Shown here piece after piece: positions 1-8,225 of a DNA stretch of 64,000 nt (within the stretch, counting starts at the first letter, position 1; every line of letters begins with the position of its first letter). This stretch comes from Micromonospora cathayae (GTDB taxonomy: Bacteria; Actinomycetota; Actinomycetes; Mycobacteriales; Micromonosporaceae): contig NZ_CP118615.1 of the NCBI RefSeq assembly GCF_028993575.1, positions 744,001-808,000 on the forward strand, given 5' to 3'. The position numbers and the translations under genes were made by a program. The notes beneath the pieces are model-generated. The model was not told where the DNA came from. It saw only the letters and a list, made by a program, of their open reading frames with translations, and did no database searches.

Positions 1-155
1 AAGAACAGGCCGGTGATCAGCGCCGGCAGGACGCCGAGCAGCATCAGCCGCGGGCTGCGGGCGTACAGGCCGAGACCGCGCAGCAGCAGCCCGGCCCCGG
101 AGAAGAACCGGCCGACGGCGCTGGCCGCCGGAGCGGTGACCCTGGATGCGTTCAC
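1..155 (-). CDS. EI24-domain (CysZ-like) membrane protein, N-terminal part only
   Basis: Reading the minus strand from a GTG at 155 gives 51 codons that run off the window edge. The N-terminus has the pattern AVGRFFSGAGLLLRGLGLY followed by SPRLMLLGVLPALITG, a basic/aromatic lead-in and the first hydrophobic segment. This resembles actinobacterial EI24/CysZ-like multi-pass membrane proteins, known elsewhere as sulfate-permease-like or of unknown function. The gene lies 11 nt downstream of the GyrI-like gene on the same strand and could be cotranscribed. The family call rests on the first 50 residues only, so it is tentative. Confidence 0.55.
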   Translation of the reverse strand, partial: MNASRVTAPAASAVGRFFSGAGLLLRGLGLYARSPRLMLLGVLPALITGLF

Positions 156-166
156 GACTCGGAAGC

Positions 167-811
167 CTAGTTCGTCTCGTTCCGTGCGGAGACCGACCCA
201 CTGACCGGTTGACGGAGGATGGTGCGGAGCCGCTCGGGCGGCACCCGGCGGGCATCGCTGAGGTAGATCTCGTGGTGTCTGCCGGTCATCCGGAACCCGT
301 TGTCCGGGATGAACTCGTGATGCATCCGGGCCAGCACCTCGGCCTCGTCGTCGTAGGAGCCGACGTGCAGGGTCTGCACGCAGCGCCCCTCGGACAGCCG
401 GTCCAGGCGCACCTCGGGCAGTCGCCGGGGCGGATCCTTCGCGGCGAGTTCTCCGACCGCCTCGATGAACATGCCGTCGTCGATCCAGTCCGGGACCATG
501 ATCATGAGCGTCCAGTCCCACCGGGACTTGTCGCGGGCGGCGGTGAACGCGTCCATGTCGTCCGCCCACCACAGCCCTTCCAGAGGCATCACGACGTAGT
601 CGCGGCCGAGGGTCCGCCTGCTGGCGAACTTCAATCGGTAGGCCAACGGATAGAGCGCCTCGGCGGCCTCGGTGAAGGCCCGGGTGGTGTTCGGGTCGCC
701 GTGTCCGTCGATCATGAGATACCGCAGGTCGGGCACGTCCACCACGGAGAACCGCCCGCGCCTGGCACGGTAGGCGTCGATCTCCCGCTTGAAGTCGACC
801 TTGTCGGTCAC
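167..811 (-). CDS. GyrI-like small-molecule-binding domain protein
   Basis: A 214-aa protein read from a GTG (VTDKVDFKREIDAYRARRG). It has the features of GyrI-like effector-binding proteins: an early VVDVPDLRYLMIDGHGDP strand region, a central LEGLWWADD aromatic patch and a C-terminal ARMHHEFIPDNGF helix with a 'GRHHEIYLSDARR' strand. Stand-alone GyrI-like proteins bind or hydrolyse small hydrophobic ligands; this one has no DNA-binding domain. A longer reading frame reaches 910 but crosses a TGACC pentamer repeat that gives a non-conserved N-terminus, so I prefer the inner GTG. The ligand is unknown. Confidence 0.8.
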   Translation of the reverse strand: MTDKVDFKREIDAYRARRGRFSVVDVPDLRYLMIDGHGDPNTTRAFTEAAEALYPLAYRLKFASRRTLGRDYVVMPLEGLWWADDMDAFTAARDKSRWDWTLMIMVPDWIDDGMFIEAVGELAAKDPPRRLPEVRLDRLSEGRCVQTLHVGSYDDEAEVLARMHHEFIPDNGFRMTGRHHEIYLSDARRVPPERLRTILRQPVSGSVSARNETN

Positions 812-843
812 CGGGACACCTGCACTGACACGGAACCTCCTCC

Positions 844-868
844 TGACCTGACCTGACCTGACCTGACC
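844..868. repeat. TGACC x5 pentamer repeat upstream of the GyrI-like gene
   Basis: Five perfect head-to-tail copies of TGACC (GGTCA on the minus strand) lie about 35 nt before the GyrI-like start. The whole 812-1122 gap otherwise shows no convincing gene or hairpin. The repeat could be a slippage-prone microsatellite in the 5' leader or a run of half-site operators; the sequence does not decide. Confidence 0.8.
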
Positions 869-1122
869 GGCCGGCCCGGGTGCGGTGACCTGCCGGTGGG
901 CCCGGACCACGACACATCATCCCGCTACCGCTGCGCGGCCGGCGTCCCGCACGCTCGCCGGGTCGACTGTGTCCGGTTGAACCGCCCGTCCGCATCCACC
1001 GGTTGGTGGATGCCGCGCGTCCACCGGGGCCGGCGGGAATCGCCGCTGGCCGGTCGATCCGCTGCCGGGCCGCCATGGCGACCATTGACGGGTACGACGA
1101 CAGCGCGGCGAAGGGTGGCGGG

Positions 1123-2061
1123 ATGCCGGTCATCGAGGTGACCAACCTGCACAAACGGTACGGCTCACAGGTGGCCGTGCGGGACGTCTCCTTCACCGTG
1201 ACGGCCGGTGAGGTCTTCGGCGTCCTCGGGACGAACGGGGCCGGCAAGACCACCACCGTGGAGTGTGTGGCCGGGCTCCGCGTTCCGAACGGGGGCGGGG
1301 TGTCGGTCCTCGGACTCGACCCCCGCGCGGACGCGGCCCGGCTGCGCCCCCGCGTCGGCGTACAGCTCCAGGAGGCCCAACTGCCCGACCGGATCCGGGT
1401 ACACGAGGCGCTCGACCTGTACGCCTCGTTCTATCCCCGTCCGCTCGACCCGGACGTGCTCCTGGACGAGCTGGGGCTGCTGGCGCAACGCGGCGTGGCG
1501 TGGCGGAAGCTCTCCGGCGGGCAGAAGCAGCGGCTGTCGATCGCGTTGGCCCTGGTCGGTGACCCGGAGGTGGCCCTGCTGGACGAGCTCTCCACCGGGC
1601 TCGACCCGCACGGGCGGCGGGAGGTCTGGGCGGTGGTCGAGCGACTCCGCGACCGGGGCGTCACCATCCTGCTGGTCACCCATCTGATGGCCGAGGCGGA
1701 ACGGCTCTGCGACCGGGTCGCGGTCATAGATGCCGGCCGGGTGGTGGCGTTGGACACCCCGGCCGCACTGACCCGTCGATACGGCGGCGACACCCTGGAG
1801 GACGCCTTCCTGGCGCTCACCGACAGCATCGACGGCACCGACGGCACTGATGGCACCGACCGCACTGATGGCATCGACCGCACTGATGGCACCGACCGCA
1901 CTGATGGCCCCGACACTGTCGGCGCCGACGGCACCAGCCGCACCGGCGTCGTGCCGGCCCGGCGGGCCCGACACCACGGCACCGCCGGCACCGACCACAC
2001 CGAGCGGGCCGGCCGTAGCCGGCAGGCCGCCGGCACCGGTGAGCGGGAGGACGCGCGGTGA
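1123..2061 (+). CDS. ABC transporter ATP-binding protein (drug-export type)
   Basis: A 312-aa ATPase of the DrrA/CcmA-like export group. Walker A GTNGAGKT at residues 36-43, Q-loop near 81-83, signature LSGGQ at 130-134, Walker B VALLDE at 150-155 and an H-switch in LVTHLMAEAE. It should power the permease encoded immediately downstream, with which it shares a 4-nt GTGA overlap. The ATG at 1123 starts MPVIEVTNLHKRYG; upstream residues are not family-like. After the nucleotide-binding domain there is a roughly 70-residue low-complexity tail built from D-G-T/R-T-D repeats (an 18-nt tandem unit around 1829-1920), unusual for this family and probably a repeat expansion. The two-component system next door suggests signal-controlled efflux; the substrate is unknown. 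Confidence 0.92.
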   Translation: MPVIEVTNLHKRYGSQVAVRDVSFTVTAGEVFGVLGTNGAGKTTTVECVAGLRVPNGGGVSVLGLDPRADAARLRPRVGVQLQEAQLPDRIRVHEALDLYASFYPRPLDPDVLLDELGLLAQRGVAWRKLSGGQKQRLSIALALVGDPEVALLDELSTGLDPHGRREVWAVVERLRDRGVTILLVTHLMAEAERLCDRVAVIDAGRVVALDTPAALTRRYGGDTLEDAFLALTDSIDGTDGTDGTDRTDGIDRTDGTDRTDGPDTVGADGTSRTGVVPARRARHHGTAGTDHTERAGRSRQAAGTGEREDAR

Positions 2062-2792
2062 CCGGTCTGGGGCGGATGCTGCGGATGGAGATCCGGCTGT
2101 TCCTGCGCGAGCCGTTGGCGGTGTTCCTGTCGGTGCTGCTGCCGGCGGTGATCCTCGCCGCGCTCGGTGCGGTGCCCGCGCTGCGCCGGCCGGACGACCT
2201 GTTCGACGGGTACAGCCTGGTCGCCTACTTCGCGCCGTCGCTGCTGGTGATGACCTTGGCTACCGCCGGGTTGACCGGGCTGGCGAACGTGCTGGCCGGC
2301 TACCGGGAACGCGGTGTGCTGCGCCGGTTGGCGGTCACCCCGGCACGCCCGGCCACCCTGCTGGCCGCGCAACTGCTGTTGCACCTGGGGGTGGCGTCGC
2401 TCGCCGCGACGTTGCTGCTCATCGTGGGCCGGGTCGGGTTCGGCGTGCCACTGCCGGGGCACCTTCCCGGCTTCGCGGCGGTGTACCTGCTCGGCGCGGC
2501 GGCGCTGTTCGCGCTGGGGTTGCTGGTCGCGGCGGTCGCGCCGAACCAGCGGGTGGCCGGCGGTACCGCCGGCGTGCTGTTCCTGCTGACCATGTTCCTC
2601 GGCGGGGTCTACCTGCCCCGCTTCCTGCTGCCCGACGTGGTGAACCGGATCGGGGCGTTCAGCCCGCCCGGCGTACAGGCGCTCTTCGACGCCTGGCACG
2701 GCACCCCGCCGCGTCCCGCGCACCTGGTCACGATGGCACTGGTCGCACTGGTCGCGGGTACGGTGGCGACGAAGTCGTTCCGCTGGGAGTGA
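2058..2792 (+). CDS. ABC-2 type transporter permease
   Basis: A 244-aa membrane protein with about six hydrophobic segments and the ABC-2 layout: cytoplasmic amphipathic start (LGRMLRMEIRLFLREP), TM1, an extracellular loop, then four TMs and the conserved-looking GVYLPRFLLPDVVNRIGAFSPPG motif before the last helix. It forms the channel half of an exporter with the upstream ATPase. The GTG start overlaps the ATPase stop (GTGA), implying translational coupling. A histidine kinase/response regulator pair follows 34 nt later, the common arrangement for cell-envelope or antibiotic efflux modules in actinomycetes. Confidence 0.9.
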   Translation: MTGLGRMLRMEIRLFLREPLAVFLSVLLPAVILAALGAVPALRRPDDLFDGYSLVAYFAPSLLVMTLATAGLTGLANVLAGYRERGVLRRLAVTPARPATLLAAQLLLHLGVASLAATLLLIVGRVGFGVPLPGHLPGFAAVYLLGAAALFALGLLVAAVAPNQRVAGGTAGVLFLLTMFLGGVYLPRFLLPDVVNRIGAFSPPGVQALFDAWHGTPPRPAHLVTMALVALVAGTVATKSFRWE

Positions 2793-2826
2793 GCTGTATC
2801 TACGGCGGGGAGTGGGGAGCGAGGCG

Positions 2827-4227
2827 ATGAGCGGTACCGCCGAGCGGGTCGACCGGCTGGCCGCCTGGGAGGACCGGGAGGCGGACCTGTACCGGCTGCT
2901 GCCGTACGTCGGGCTGGCCGCCGCGACGGTGTTGGCGCTCGCCGCCCCGATGGAGCACGCGCCGCCGACACCGGTCGTGCTGGCGCTCGCGGCGGCGGCC
3001 GGAGCCTGGGTGGCCTGGTTCATCACCCTGCACCCCGGCTGGGTCTCCCGCCGGGCGCTGATGGCCGCCTACTACCTCGGCCTGCTCGGCTTCAGTGCCG
3101 CACTGGTGCTGATCAGCCCCTGGTACGGGTTCTTCGCCTGGATCGGTTTCCTGCACGCCTTCCTGGTGCTGCCGGGCCGGTGGCGGTTCGCCGGGATCGC
3201 CGCCACCGCCACCCTGGTCGCCACCGCGCAGAGCGCCGGCCTGCCGGGCTCGCCGACACACTGGCTGCTCTGGTCGGTGTTGGCCCTGTTCAACCTGGGG
3301 GCAGCCGGCGCGGTGAGCTGGTTCGGCGCGGTCACCGGAGACCAGAACGCCAACCGCAAGCGGCTGGTCGCCATCCTCGCCACCACCAACGCGGACCTGG
3401 CCGCGGCCAACGGCCGGCTCGCCGAGGCGAACCGGCGGCTGGCCGAGACGATGCGGGAGAACGAGCAGTTGCACGCCGAACTCCTGGTGCGGGCCAGGGA
3501 GGCCGGGGTACTCGACGAGCGGCAGCGGATGGCCCGCGAGATCCACGACACGCTGGCCCAGGGCCTGGCCGGGATCATCACCCAGCTGGAGGCGGCCGAA
3601 CAGGCCCGGGACCGGGTGGCCGACTGGCGGCGGCACGTACGCACCGCGGTCGAACTGGGTCGGGAGAGCCTGGCCGAGGCGCGCCGGTCGGTACGCGCCG
3701 TCCGCCCGGAACGGTTGGAGACCACCCGGCTGCCCGAGGCGCTCACCGAGCTGGTCGCCAGCTGGTCGACCCGCACCGGTATCCGGGGTGAGGCACACAC
3801 CACAGGTACGCCCCGACCACTGCACCCGGAGGTCGAGGTGACCCTGCTGCGGGCCGCGCAGGAGGCACTGGCGAACGCGGCGAAGCACGCCCACCCGGCC
3901 CGGGTCGGGCTGACCCTGTCGTACATGGCGGACGTGGTGACCCTGGACGTCCGGGACGACGGGACAGGCTTCGACCCGACGGCCCTGCCCGACCGGCCGG
4001 GTTCCGGGGAGGGCGGGTACGGGCTGGCCGCGATGCGGCAGCGGGTCACCGGGGTGGGTGGGCACCTGGCGGTCGAGTCGGAACCGGGTGGTGGCACCGC
4101 CGTCTCGGCCACCGTGCCGGCGGTGCCCGCCCAACCCACCGTGCCGGCGGAGCCCGCCCAACCCACCGTGCCGCCGCTGCCCGCCCTGCCGACCGTCGCC
4201 GTGACCGGGGACGGCGGTGTCGGGTGA
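2827..4227 (+). CDS. Sensor histidine kinase, NarL-partner (HisKA_3) type
   Basis: A 466-aa kinase. N-terminal half has five to six TM segments (residues about 25-165), then a coiled-coil linker rich in LAEANRRLAE repeats, a HisKA_3 dimerisation helix with phospho-acceptor His240 in EIHDTLAQGL, and a HATPase_c domain with N-box around Asn350 and G-box GYGLAAM. It autophosphorylates and passes phosphate to the response regulator that overlaps its stop. ATG at 2827 is chosen over a GTG 15 nt upstream because a GGGAGCGAGG stretch precedes it. The C-terminal tail contains V-P-A-x-P-A-Q-P-T repeats. The missing extracellular sensor domain suggests membrane-perturbation sensing; signal unknown. Confidence 0.92.
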   Translation: MSGTAERVDRLAAWEDREADLYRLLPYVGLAAATVLALAAPMEHAPPTPVVLALAAAAGAWVAWFITLHPGWVSRRALMAAYYLGLLGFSAALVLISPWYGFFAWIGFLHAFLVLPGRWRFAGIAATATLVATAQSAGLPGSPTHWLLWSVLALFNLGAAGAVSWFGAVTGDQNANRKRLVAILATTNADLAAANGRLAEANRRLAETMRENEQLHAELLVRAREAGVLDERQRMAREIHDTLAQGLAGIITQLEAAEQARDRVADWRRHVRTAVELGRESLAEARRSVRAVRPERLETTRLPEALTELVASWSTRTGIRGEAHTTGTPRPLHPEVEVTLLRAAQEALANAAKHAHPARVGLTLSYMADVVTLDVRDDGTGFDPTALPDRPGSGEGGYGLAAMRQRVTGVGGHLAVESEPGGGTAVSATVPAVPAQPTVPAEPAQPTVPPLPALPTVAVTGDGGVG

Positions 4228-4871
4228 GCACGACAGAGCCGGTCCGGCTGTTGATCGTCGACGACCATCCGGTGGTCCGGGACGGGCTGCGCGGCATCTT
4301 CGACGGCGATCCCGGGCTCACCGTGGTCGGCGCGGCGGCCGACGGCGCGGAGGCGCTGGCCATGGTGCCCTCCGTCCAGCCGGACGTGGTGCTGATGGAT
4401 CTGCGGATGCCGGGCATGGACGGCATCACCGCCACCCGCCGGCTGGTCCGGGCCCACCCCACGGTCCGGGTGCTGGTCCTGACCACCTACGACACCGACG
4501 CCGACGTGCTACCGGCGATCCAGGCCGGAGCCACCGGCTACCTACTCAAGGACGCGCCCCGGGAGGAACTGACCCGGGCGGTACGGGCGGCGGCACGCGG
4601 CGAGTCGGTGCTCTCCCCCACTGTGGCCGCCCGGCTGATGGGGCGGCTGCGCGGACCGGGGCACGAGCCGCCCAGCCAGCGTGAACTGGAGGTGCTCAAC
4701 CTGGTCGCCCGGGGCCTGTCCAACCGGGAGATCGCCGCCCGGTTGTTCGTCAGCGAGGCCACCGTCAAGACCCACCTGCTGCACCTGTACGCCAAGCTCG
4801 GCGTGAACGACCGGGCCGCCGCCGTCGCCACCGGGTACGACCGGGGCCTGCTCACCCCAGGCGGGCGGTGA
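4224..4871 (+). CDS. LuxR/NarL-type response regulator
   Basis: A 215-aa regulator. Receiver domain at residues 1-120 with acidic pair DDHP near the N-terminus, phosphorylatable Asp59 in VLMDLRMPGMDG, Thr/Lys switch residues (LTTYDTD, YLLKDAP), then a GerE helix-turn-helix (SQRELEVLNLVARGLSNREI and VSEATVKTHL) at about 150-205. It is the partner of the histidine kinase encoded just upstream, with a GTGA start/stop overlap. It likely regulates the ABC exporter operon of which it forms the last gene. Confidence 0.93.
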   Translation: MSTTEPVRLLIVDDHPVVRDGLRGIFDGDPGLTVVGAAADGAEALAMVPSVQPDVVLMDLRMPGMDGITATRRLVRAHPTVRVLVLTTYDTDADVLPAIQAGATGYLLKDAPREELTRAVRAAARGESVLSPTVAARLMGRLRGPGHEPPSQRELEVLNLVARGLSNREIAARLFVSEATVKTHLLHLYAKLGVNDRAAAVATGYDRGLLTPGGR

Positions 4872-4923
4872 GTCAGGCCCGCCCTGCCAGCGCACACACA
4901 CTGCCGGCGGGCAGGATGGTCCG

Positions 4924-5901
4924 GTGCGTGCGTCCCGGTTGATCTCCCTGCTCCTGCTGCTCCAGTCCCGGGAGACGATGACCGCCGCCGAGCTGGCCCG
5001 TGAGCTGGAAGTCTCCGAACGGACGGTGTACCGGGACGTGTTGGCGCTCTCCGCCGCCGGGGTGCCGGTCTACGCCGACCGGGGGCGGACCGGCGGGTAC
5101 CGGCTGCTCGGCGGGTACCGGACCCGGCTGACCGGACTGACCCGGCAGGAGGCGGAGGCGCTCTTCCTCGCCGGGCTGCGTGGACCGGCCGGCGACATGG
5201 GGCTGGCGGACGCGGTCGCCGCCGCCGAACTGAAGGTCCTCGCCGCGCTCCCCGCACCGCTGCGGGACGCCTCGGCCCGCACCGGGCAGCGGTTCCACCT
5301 GGACGTGCCGGGCTGGTTCCGGGAATCCGATCCGCCGCCGTGGCTGACCGAACTGGCCGGCGCGGTGTGGCAGGACCGGATGGTGGAGCTGCGCTACCGG
5401 CGCGGCGACCGGGAGGTCACCCGCACCGTGCAGCCGTACGGGTTGGTACTCAAGAGCGGTACCTGGTATCTCGTCGGGCAGGTCGACGGCGGGCACCGGA
5501 CGTACCGGGTGGACCGGGTGGTGCAGGTGACCGTCGGCGAGGACACCTTCGACCGGGACGACGGCTTCGACCTGGGCGGGTACTGGCGGGAGCAGGCCGA
5601 GGGGTTCCTCCGGCAGATGCTCGCCGAGCGGGTGACCGTGCGGCTCACCCCGGCCGGGCTGCGGGCGCTGCGTCACCTGGCGCACGCCCCGTTCGCGTAC
5701 GCCGAGGCGGTGGCCGGGGCCGGCGAACCCGACGGGCAGGGTCGGGTGGTGACCCGGCTGCCCGTCGAGTCGGTGGAGGTGGCGTACGGGCTGCTCCTGG
5801 CCCTGGGGCCGGAGGTCGAGGCACTCGACCCGCCCGAACTGCGCGCCATGCTGGCCGCCGCCGCCGACCGACTGCACGCCACCTACCAGGATCAGCGGTG
5901 A
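4924..5901 (+). CDS. WYL-domain transcriptional regulator (HTH_11 + WYL)
   Basis: A 325-aa regulator with an N-terminal winged helix (RLISLLLLLQSRETMTAAEL and VSERTVYRDVLALSAAGVPVY, residues 4-60), a middle WYL domain (VELRYRRGDREVTRTVQPYGLVLKSG then WYLVG at about 155-185), and a C-terminal WCX extension. WYL domains are known to sense nucleic-acid-type or other ligands. A weak CAGGAT hexamer sits 6 nt before the GTG start, compatible with leaderless expression. The convergent neighbour is an SDR oxidoreductase. The stop codon lies inside a perfect 12-bp palindrome (5898-5909) and inside one copy of a 28-bp direct repeat. Confidence 0.9.
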   Translation: MRASRLISLLLLLQSRETMTAAELARELEVSERTVYRDVLALSAAGVPVYADRGRTGGYRLLGGYRTRLTGLTRQEAEALFLAGLRGPAGDMGLADAVAAAELKVLAALPAPLRDASARTGQRFHLDVPGWFRESDPPPWLTELAGAVWQDRMVELRYRRGDREVTRTVQPYGLVLKSGTWYLVGQVDGGHRTYRVDRVVQVTVGEDTFDRDDGFDLGGYWREQAEGFLRQMLAERVTVRLTPAGLRALRHLAHAPFAYAEAVAGAGEPDGQGRVVTRLPVESVEVAYGLLLALGPEVEALDPPELRAMLAAAADRLHATYQDQR

Positions 5902-5963
5902 CCGGTCACGTCGACCGACCGGACGCCACTTGCCGGGGTCAGCGGTAGCCGGTCACGTCGGCC
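5889..5963. repeat. Direct repeat covering the convergent WYL/SDR gene ends
   Basis: The 28 nt at 5889-5916 and 5936-5963 match at 24 positions. The left copy carries the WYL regulator stop (TGA at 5899-5901); the right copy carries the SDR stop on the minus strand (5939-5941). The left copy also contains the palindrome GTGACCGGTCAC (5898-5909), which could act in termination between the convergent genes. It is one of eight 3'-end duplications seen in the window. Confidence 0.85.
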
Positions 5964-6853
5964 GGTTTCCCGGCGTCCTGGACCTCCACCAGGTACCGCC
6001 AGGCGTCCGGGCGGCTGCCGTCGACGTCGGTGAAGCCGTACACCTGGGCCAGTTCGCCGCTGGAGACGGACCGGCCGGTCCAGCGGGCCCGGTCCGGGTC
6101 GGCGGCGAGCGCGGCGACCGCCCGACCGACCATGACCGGGGTCTCCGAGATGGCGAAGTGCGGCTCCCGCACCAGCGCGTCCCGCCAGTTCGCCTCGGTG
6201 ACCCCGAAATGTTCCAGCATCATCTCCGAGCGCAGCCAGCCCGGGGTGAGTGCCACCGCCGTGCCGCCGTACGGCTTCAGCTCGTGGGCCTGGGCGAAGG
6301 CCAGCCGGTTGACCGCCGTCTTGGCGAGATCGTAGAAGAGCGACAGCCGGTAGTTCGTGGCGTTGTAGGCGGTCGTCCCGTCGCCGATCTCCACCACCAG
6401 CCCGCCGGGCCGGCGGATCAGCAGCGGCAGGGCGAAGTGGCTGGTGATGATGTGCGTGTCGATCGCCAGCCGGAGCGTCCGGAAGCCGGCGTCGAGCGGC
6501 TGTTCCCAGACCGGCTTCTCCCAGGTGATCAACGGATCGGCACCCCAGACGTCGTTGACCAGCACGTCGAGGCGTCCCTGTTCGGCGTCGATCCGGGCCA
6601 CCAGGTCGCGTACCTGGTCGGGTTCGAGGTGGTCCACGCGGACCGCGATGCCGGTGCCGCCGGCTGCGGTGACCAGTTCGGCGGTCTCCTCGATGGTCTC
6701 CGGGCGGTCCAGTTCGGACCGGCCGGAGCGGCTGCTCCGGCCGGTCGCGTAGACGGTGGCCCCGGCTGCCCCGAGTTGCACTGCGATCTGCCGGCCGGCG
6801 CCCCGTGTCGCCCCGGCGACGAGCGCGATCGTTCCCGTCAGCGGTTTCGTCAT
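5939..6853 (-). CDS. Short-chain dehydrogenase/reductase (SDR)
   Basis: A 304-aa SDR. N-terminal Rossmann glycine motif VAGATRGAGRQIA (TGxxxGxG-like, first T replaced by A), an Asp after strand 3 (VRVDHLEP), LVNDVWG where classical SDRs have NNAG, and catalytic-type Tyr and Lys in SLFYDLAKTAVNRLA. The NDVWG and Y-D-L-A-K forms resemble the actinobacterial SDR subgroup often left unnamed. ATG at 6853 is preferred: a CAGGGT hexamer sits 7 nt before it; a GTG six nt upstream is the alternative. Substrate unknown. Confidence 0.88.
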   Translation of the reverse strand: MTKPLTGTIALVAGATRGAGRQIAVQLGAAGATVYATGRSSRSGRSELDRPETIEETAELVTAAGGTGIAVRVDHLEPDQVRDLVARIDAEQGRLDVLVNDVWGADPLITWEKPVWEQPLDAGFRTLRLAIDTHIITSHFALPLLIRRPGGLVVEIGDGTTAYNATNYRLSLFYDLAKTAVNRLAFAQAHELKPYGGTAVALTPGWLRSEMMLEHFGVTEANWRDALVREPHFAISETPVMVGRAVAALAADPDRARWTGRSVSSGELAQVYGFTDVDGSRPDAWRYLVEVQDAGKPADVTGYR

Positions 6854-6912
6854 GCCCACGACCCTGCCAGCGATACCTGCCAGGTCACGTCAGCTTTTTC
6901 CGGAGGTCGACG

Positions 6913-7800
6913 TCACACGTTGAGAAAGGTGGAGATCCGGTCGCGCAGGTCGGCGCGTTCGGTCCACAGCACGCCGGGACGGTCGTACACGTGCAGGGTG
7001 GCCGCCGGTAGCGCGGCGGCCAGCGCCTCGGCGACCTCTACCGGATGCCGGTCGTCGCCGACGCAACCGATCACCAGCGCGGGCGCGGTCACCGCGCAAA
7101 GAGCCGAGGCGTCCCGCAGCGGGGTCTGGTCGAGCAGCCCGGCCAGGTCGGCGGCGAGTCCGTCGCGGAGCAGATGGTCCAGCCGTTGCCGCAGGAACGC
7201 CCATCCGGCCGGGGTGTTGCGCACCGCCGGTGGCAGCTCGGTCGAGACGACGTCCGCGACCGCCGACGCGTCCCCGCTCTCCACCGCGACGAGCAGGTCG
7301 GCCAACCACTGACGCGCGGACGTGTCGCGGGGCCGGTCGAGCGCGGCCGGCAGGAAGAAGACCAGCCGCTCGAAGCGTTCCGGACTCTCCACCAGCAGCC
7401 GGCACAGCGCCCCCGCGCCGAGGCTGGCCCCGAACGCCCGGGTCGCCCCGCTGAGGTCGGCGACCGCCCGCAGGTCACGGGCCAGGTCGAGGTAGCTCCA
7501 CGGCCCCGGCGGCGTGTCGGATCGACCGTGCCCCCGGAACTGGAAGAAGACCTTGCGGCCGGTGACCGCGCTGGCGAAGGGGCGGGTGGTGGCGATGCCG
7601 TTGGCCAGGCCGTGGGCGAAGACCGTCCCCGGTTCGCCCGTACCGGTAACCAGCCGCTCCAGGCGCACCCCGTGCGGGGTGGCGACCAGCTCGGTCTCCG
7701 GTTCGGGCAGCGCCGGACGGCCGGTGCGCGGAGCACCCGGGCCGGGCCCCCAGGTCCGTGGCCCGCCGTCGGGCGGCGGTGGCCAGCGGAAACCCCTCAC
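6913..7800 (-). CDS. Alpha/beta hydrolase
   Basis: A 295-aa alpha/beta hydrolase. Oxyanion-type segment TVFAHGLAN, nucleophile elbow FGASLGAG (Ser in G-x-S-x-G), and late acid/histidine region near VIGCVGDDRHPVEVAE. Its GTG start overlaps the stop of the DUF2516 gene by 4 nt (GTGA), so it is translated from the same message. N-terminus before about residue 35 is Gly/Pro-rich and unlikely to be structured. Esterase, peptidase or lactonase activity cannot be told apart from sequence. Confidence 0.85.
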   Translation of the reverse strand: MRGFRWPPPPDGGPRTWGPGPGAPRTGRPALPEPETELVATPHGVRLERLVTGTGEPGTVFAHGLANGIATTRPFASAVTGRKVFFQFRGHGRSDTPPGPWSYLDLARDLRAVADLSGATRAFGASLGAGALCRLLVESPERFERLVFFLPAALDRPRDTSARQWLADLLVAVESGDASAVADVVSTELPPAVRNTPAGWAFLRQRLDHLLRDGLAADLAGLLDQTPLRDASALCAVTAPALVIGCVGDDRHPVEVAEALAAALPAATLHVYDRPGVLWTERADLRDRISTFLNV

Positions 7801-8111
7801 CAGAAGCCCTTGCCGTCGGAGAGGTCACGCAACCCCACCCGGACGTCGAGCAGGTAGATCAGACCGGCGGCGATGCCGATCAGGCCGAAGAGGCTGATCG
7901 GGCCGAACCCGAGCAGGGTCAGCACCAGGCAGATCGCCAGGATGGCGATCCAGCCGCCCTTGGGCAGGGTGCCGATCGCGGGGAACGCGTCGGAGCGCTG
8001 CGTGAGGGCGTGCACCAGCGCGACACCCTGCACGATCAGCGCGAAGACGAGCAGGATCAGCTCGATCACGTAGCGGACATCGAGGAAGAAGATCGGCGCG
8101 GCGTTGGCCAT
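7797..8111 (-). CDS. DUF2516 family membrane protein
   Basis: A 104-aa protein with three hydrophobic segments: IELILLVFALIVQGVALVHA, GGWIAILAICLVLTLLG and LFGLIGIAAGLIYLLDV, ending in a charged tail VRVGLRDLSDGKGFW. This fits the actinobacterial DUF2516 family, the counterpart of mycobacterial Rv0476, which also lies next to hbhA. Function unknown. It likely has its own promoter: TAAGCT lies 7 nt before the ATG, and a hairpin at 8131-8168 separates it from the hbhA-like gene upstream. Confidence 0.88.
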   Translation of the reverse strand: MANAAPIFFLDVRYVIELILLVFALIVQGVALVHALTQRSDAFPAIGTLPKGGWIAILAICLVLTLLGFGPISLFGLIGIAAGLIYLLDVRVGLRDLSDGKGFW

Positions 8112-8130
8112 GTCGGCAAGCTTATGCCGG

Positions 8131-8168
8131 CGACCCCGGAATCGTCCGACAGGACGCTTCCGGGGTCG
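8131..8168 (-). terminator. Hairpin terminator after the hbhA-like gene
   Basis: Arms CGACCCCGGA (8131-8140) and TCCGGGGTCG (8159-8168) are perfectly complementary; an inner CGTCC/GGACG stem extends the structure. It stands downstream of the hbhA-like gene and just before the DUF2516 promoter on the minus strand. No T-tract follows, as is usual in high-GC actinomycetes. Confidence 0.7.
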
Positions 8169-8225
8169 TCACGCTCCAGGCCCGTCCGGCTGCTCGGGCG
8201 GTCGAGCCCACCGGGCGGTACGGGA

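Noticed and set aside
2800..4161. 453-codon minus-strand frame over the histidine kinase gene
   Set aside because: Antisense shadow; composition is Gly/Arg/Pro/Gln-rich and it has no recognisable domain.
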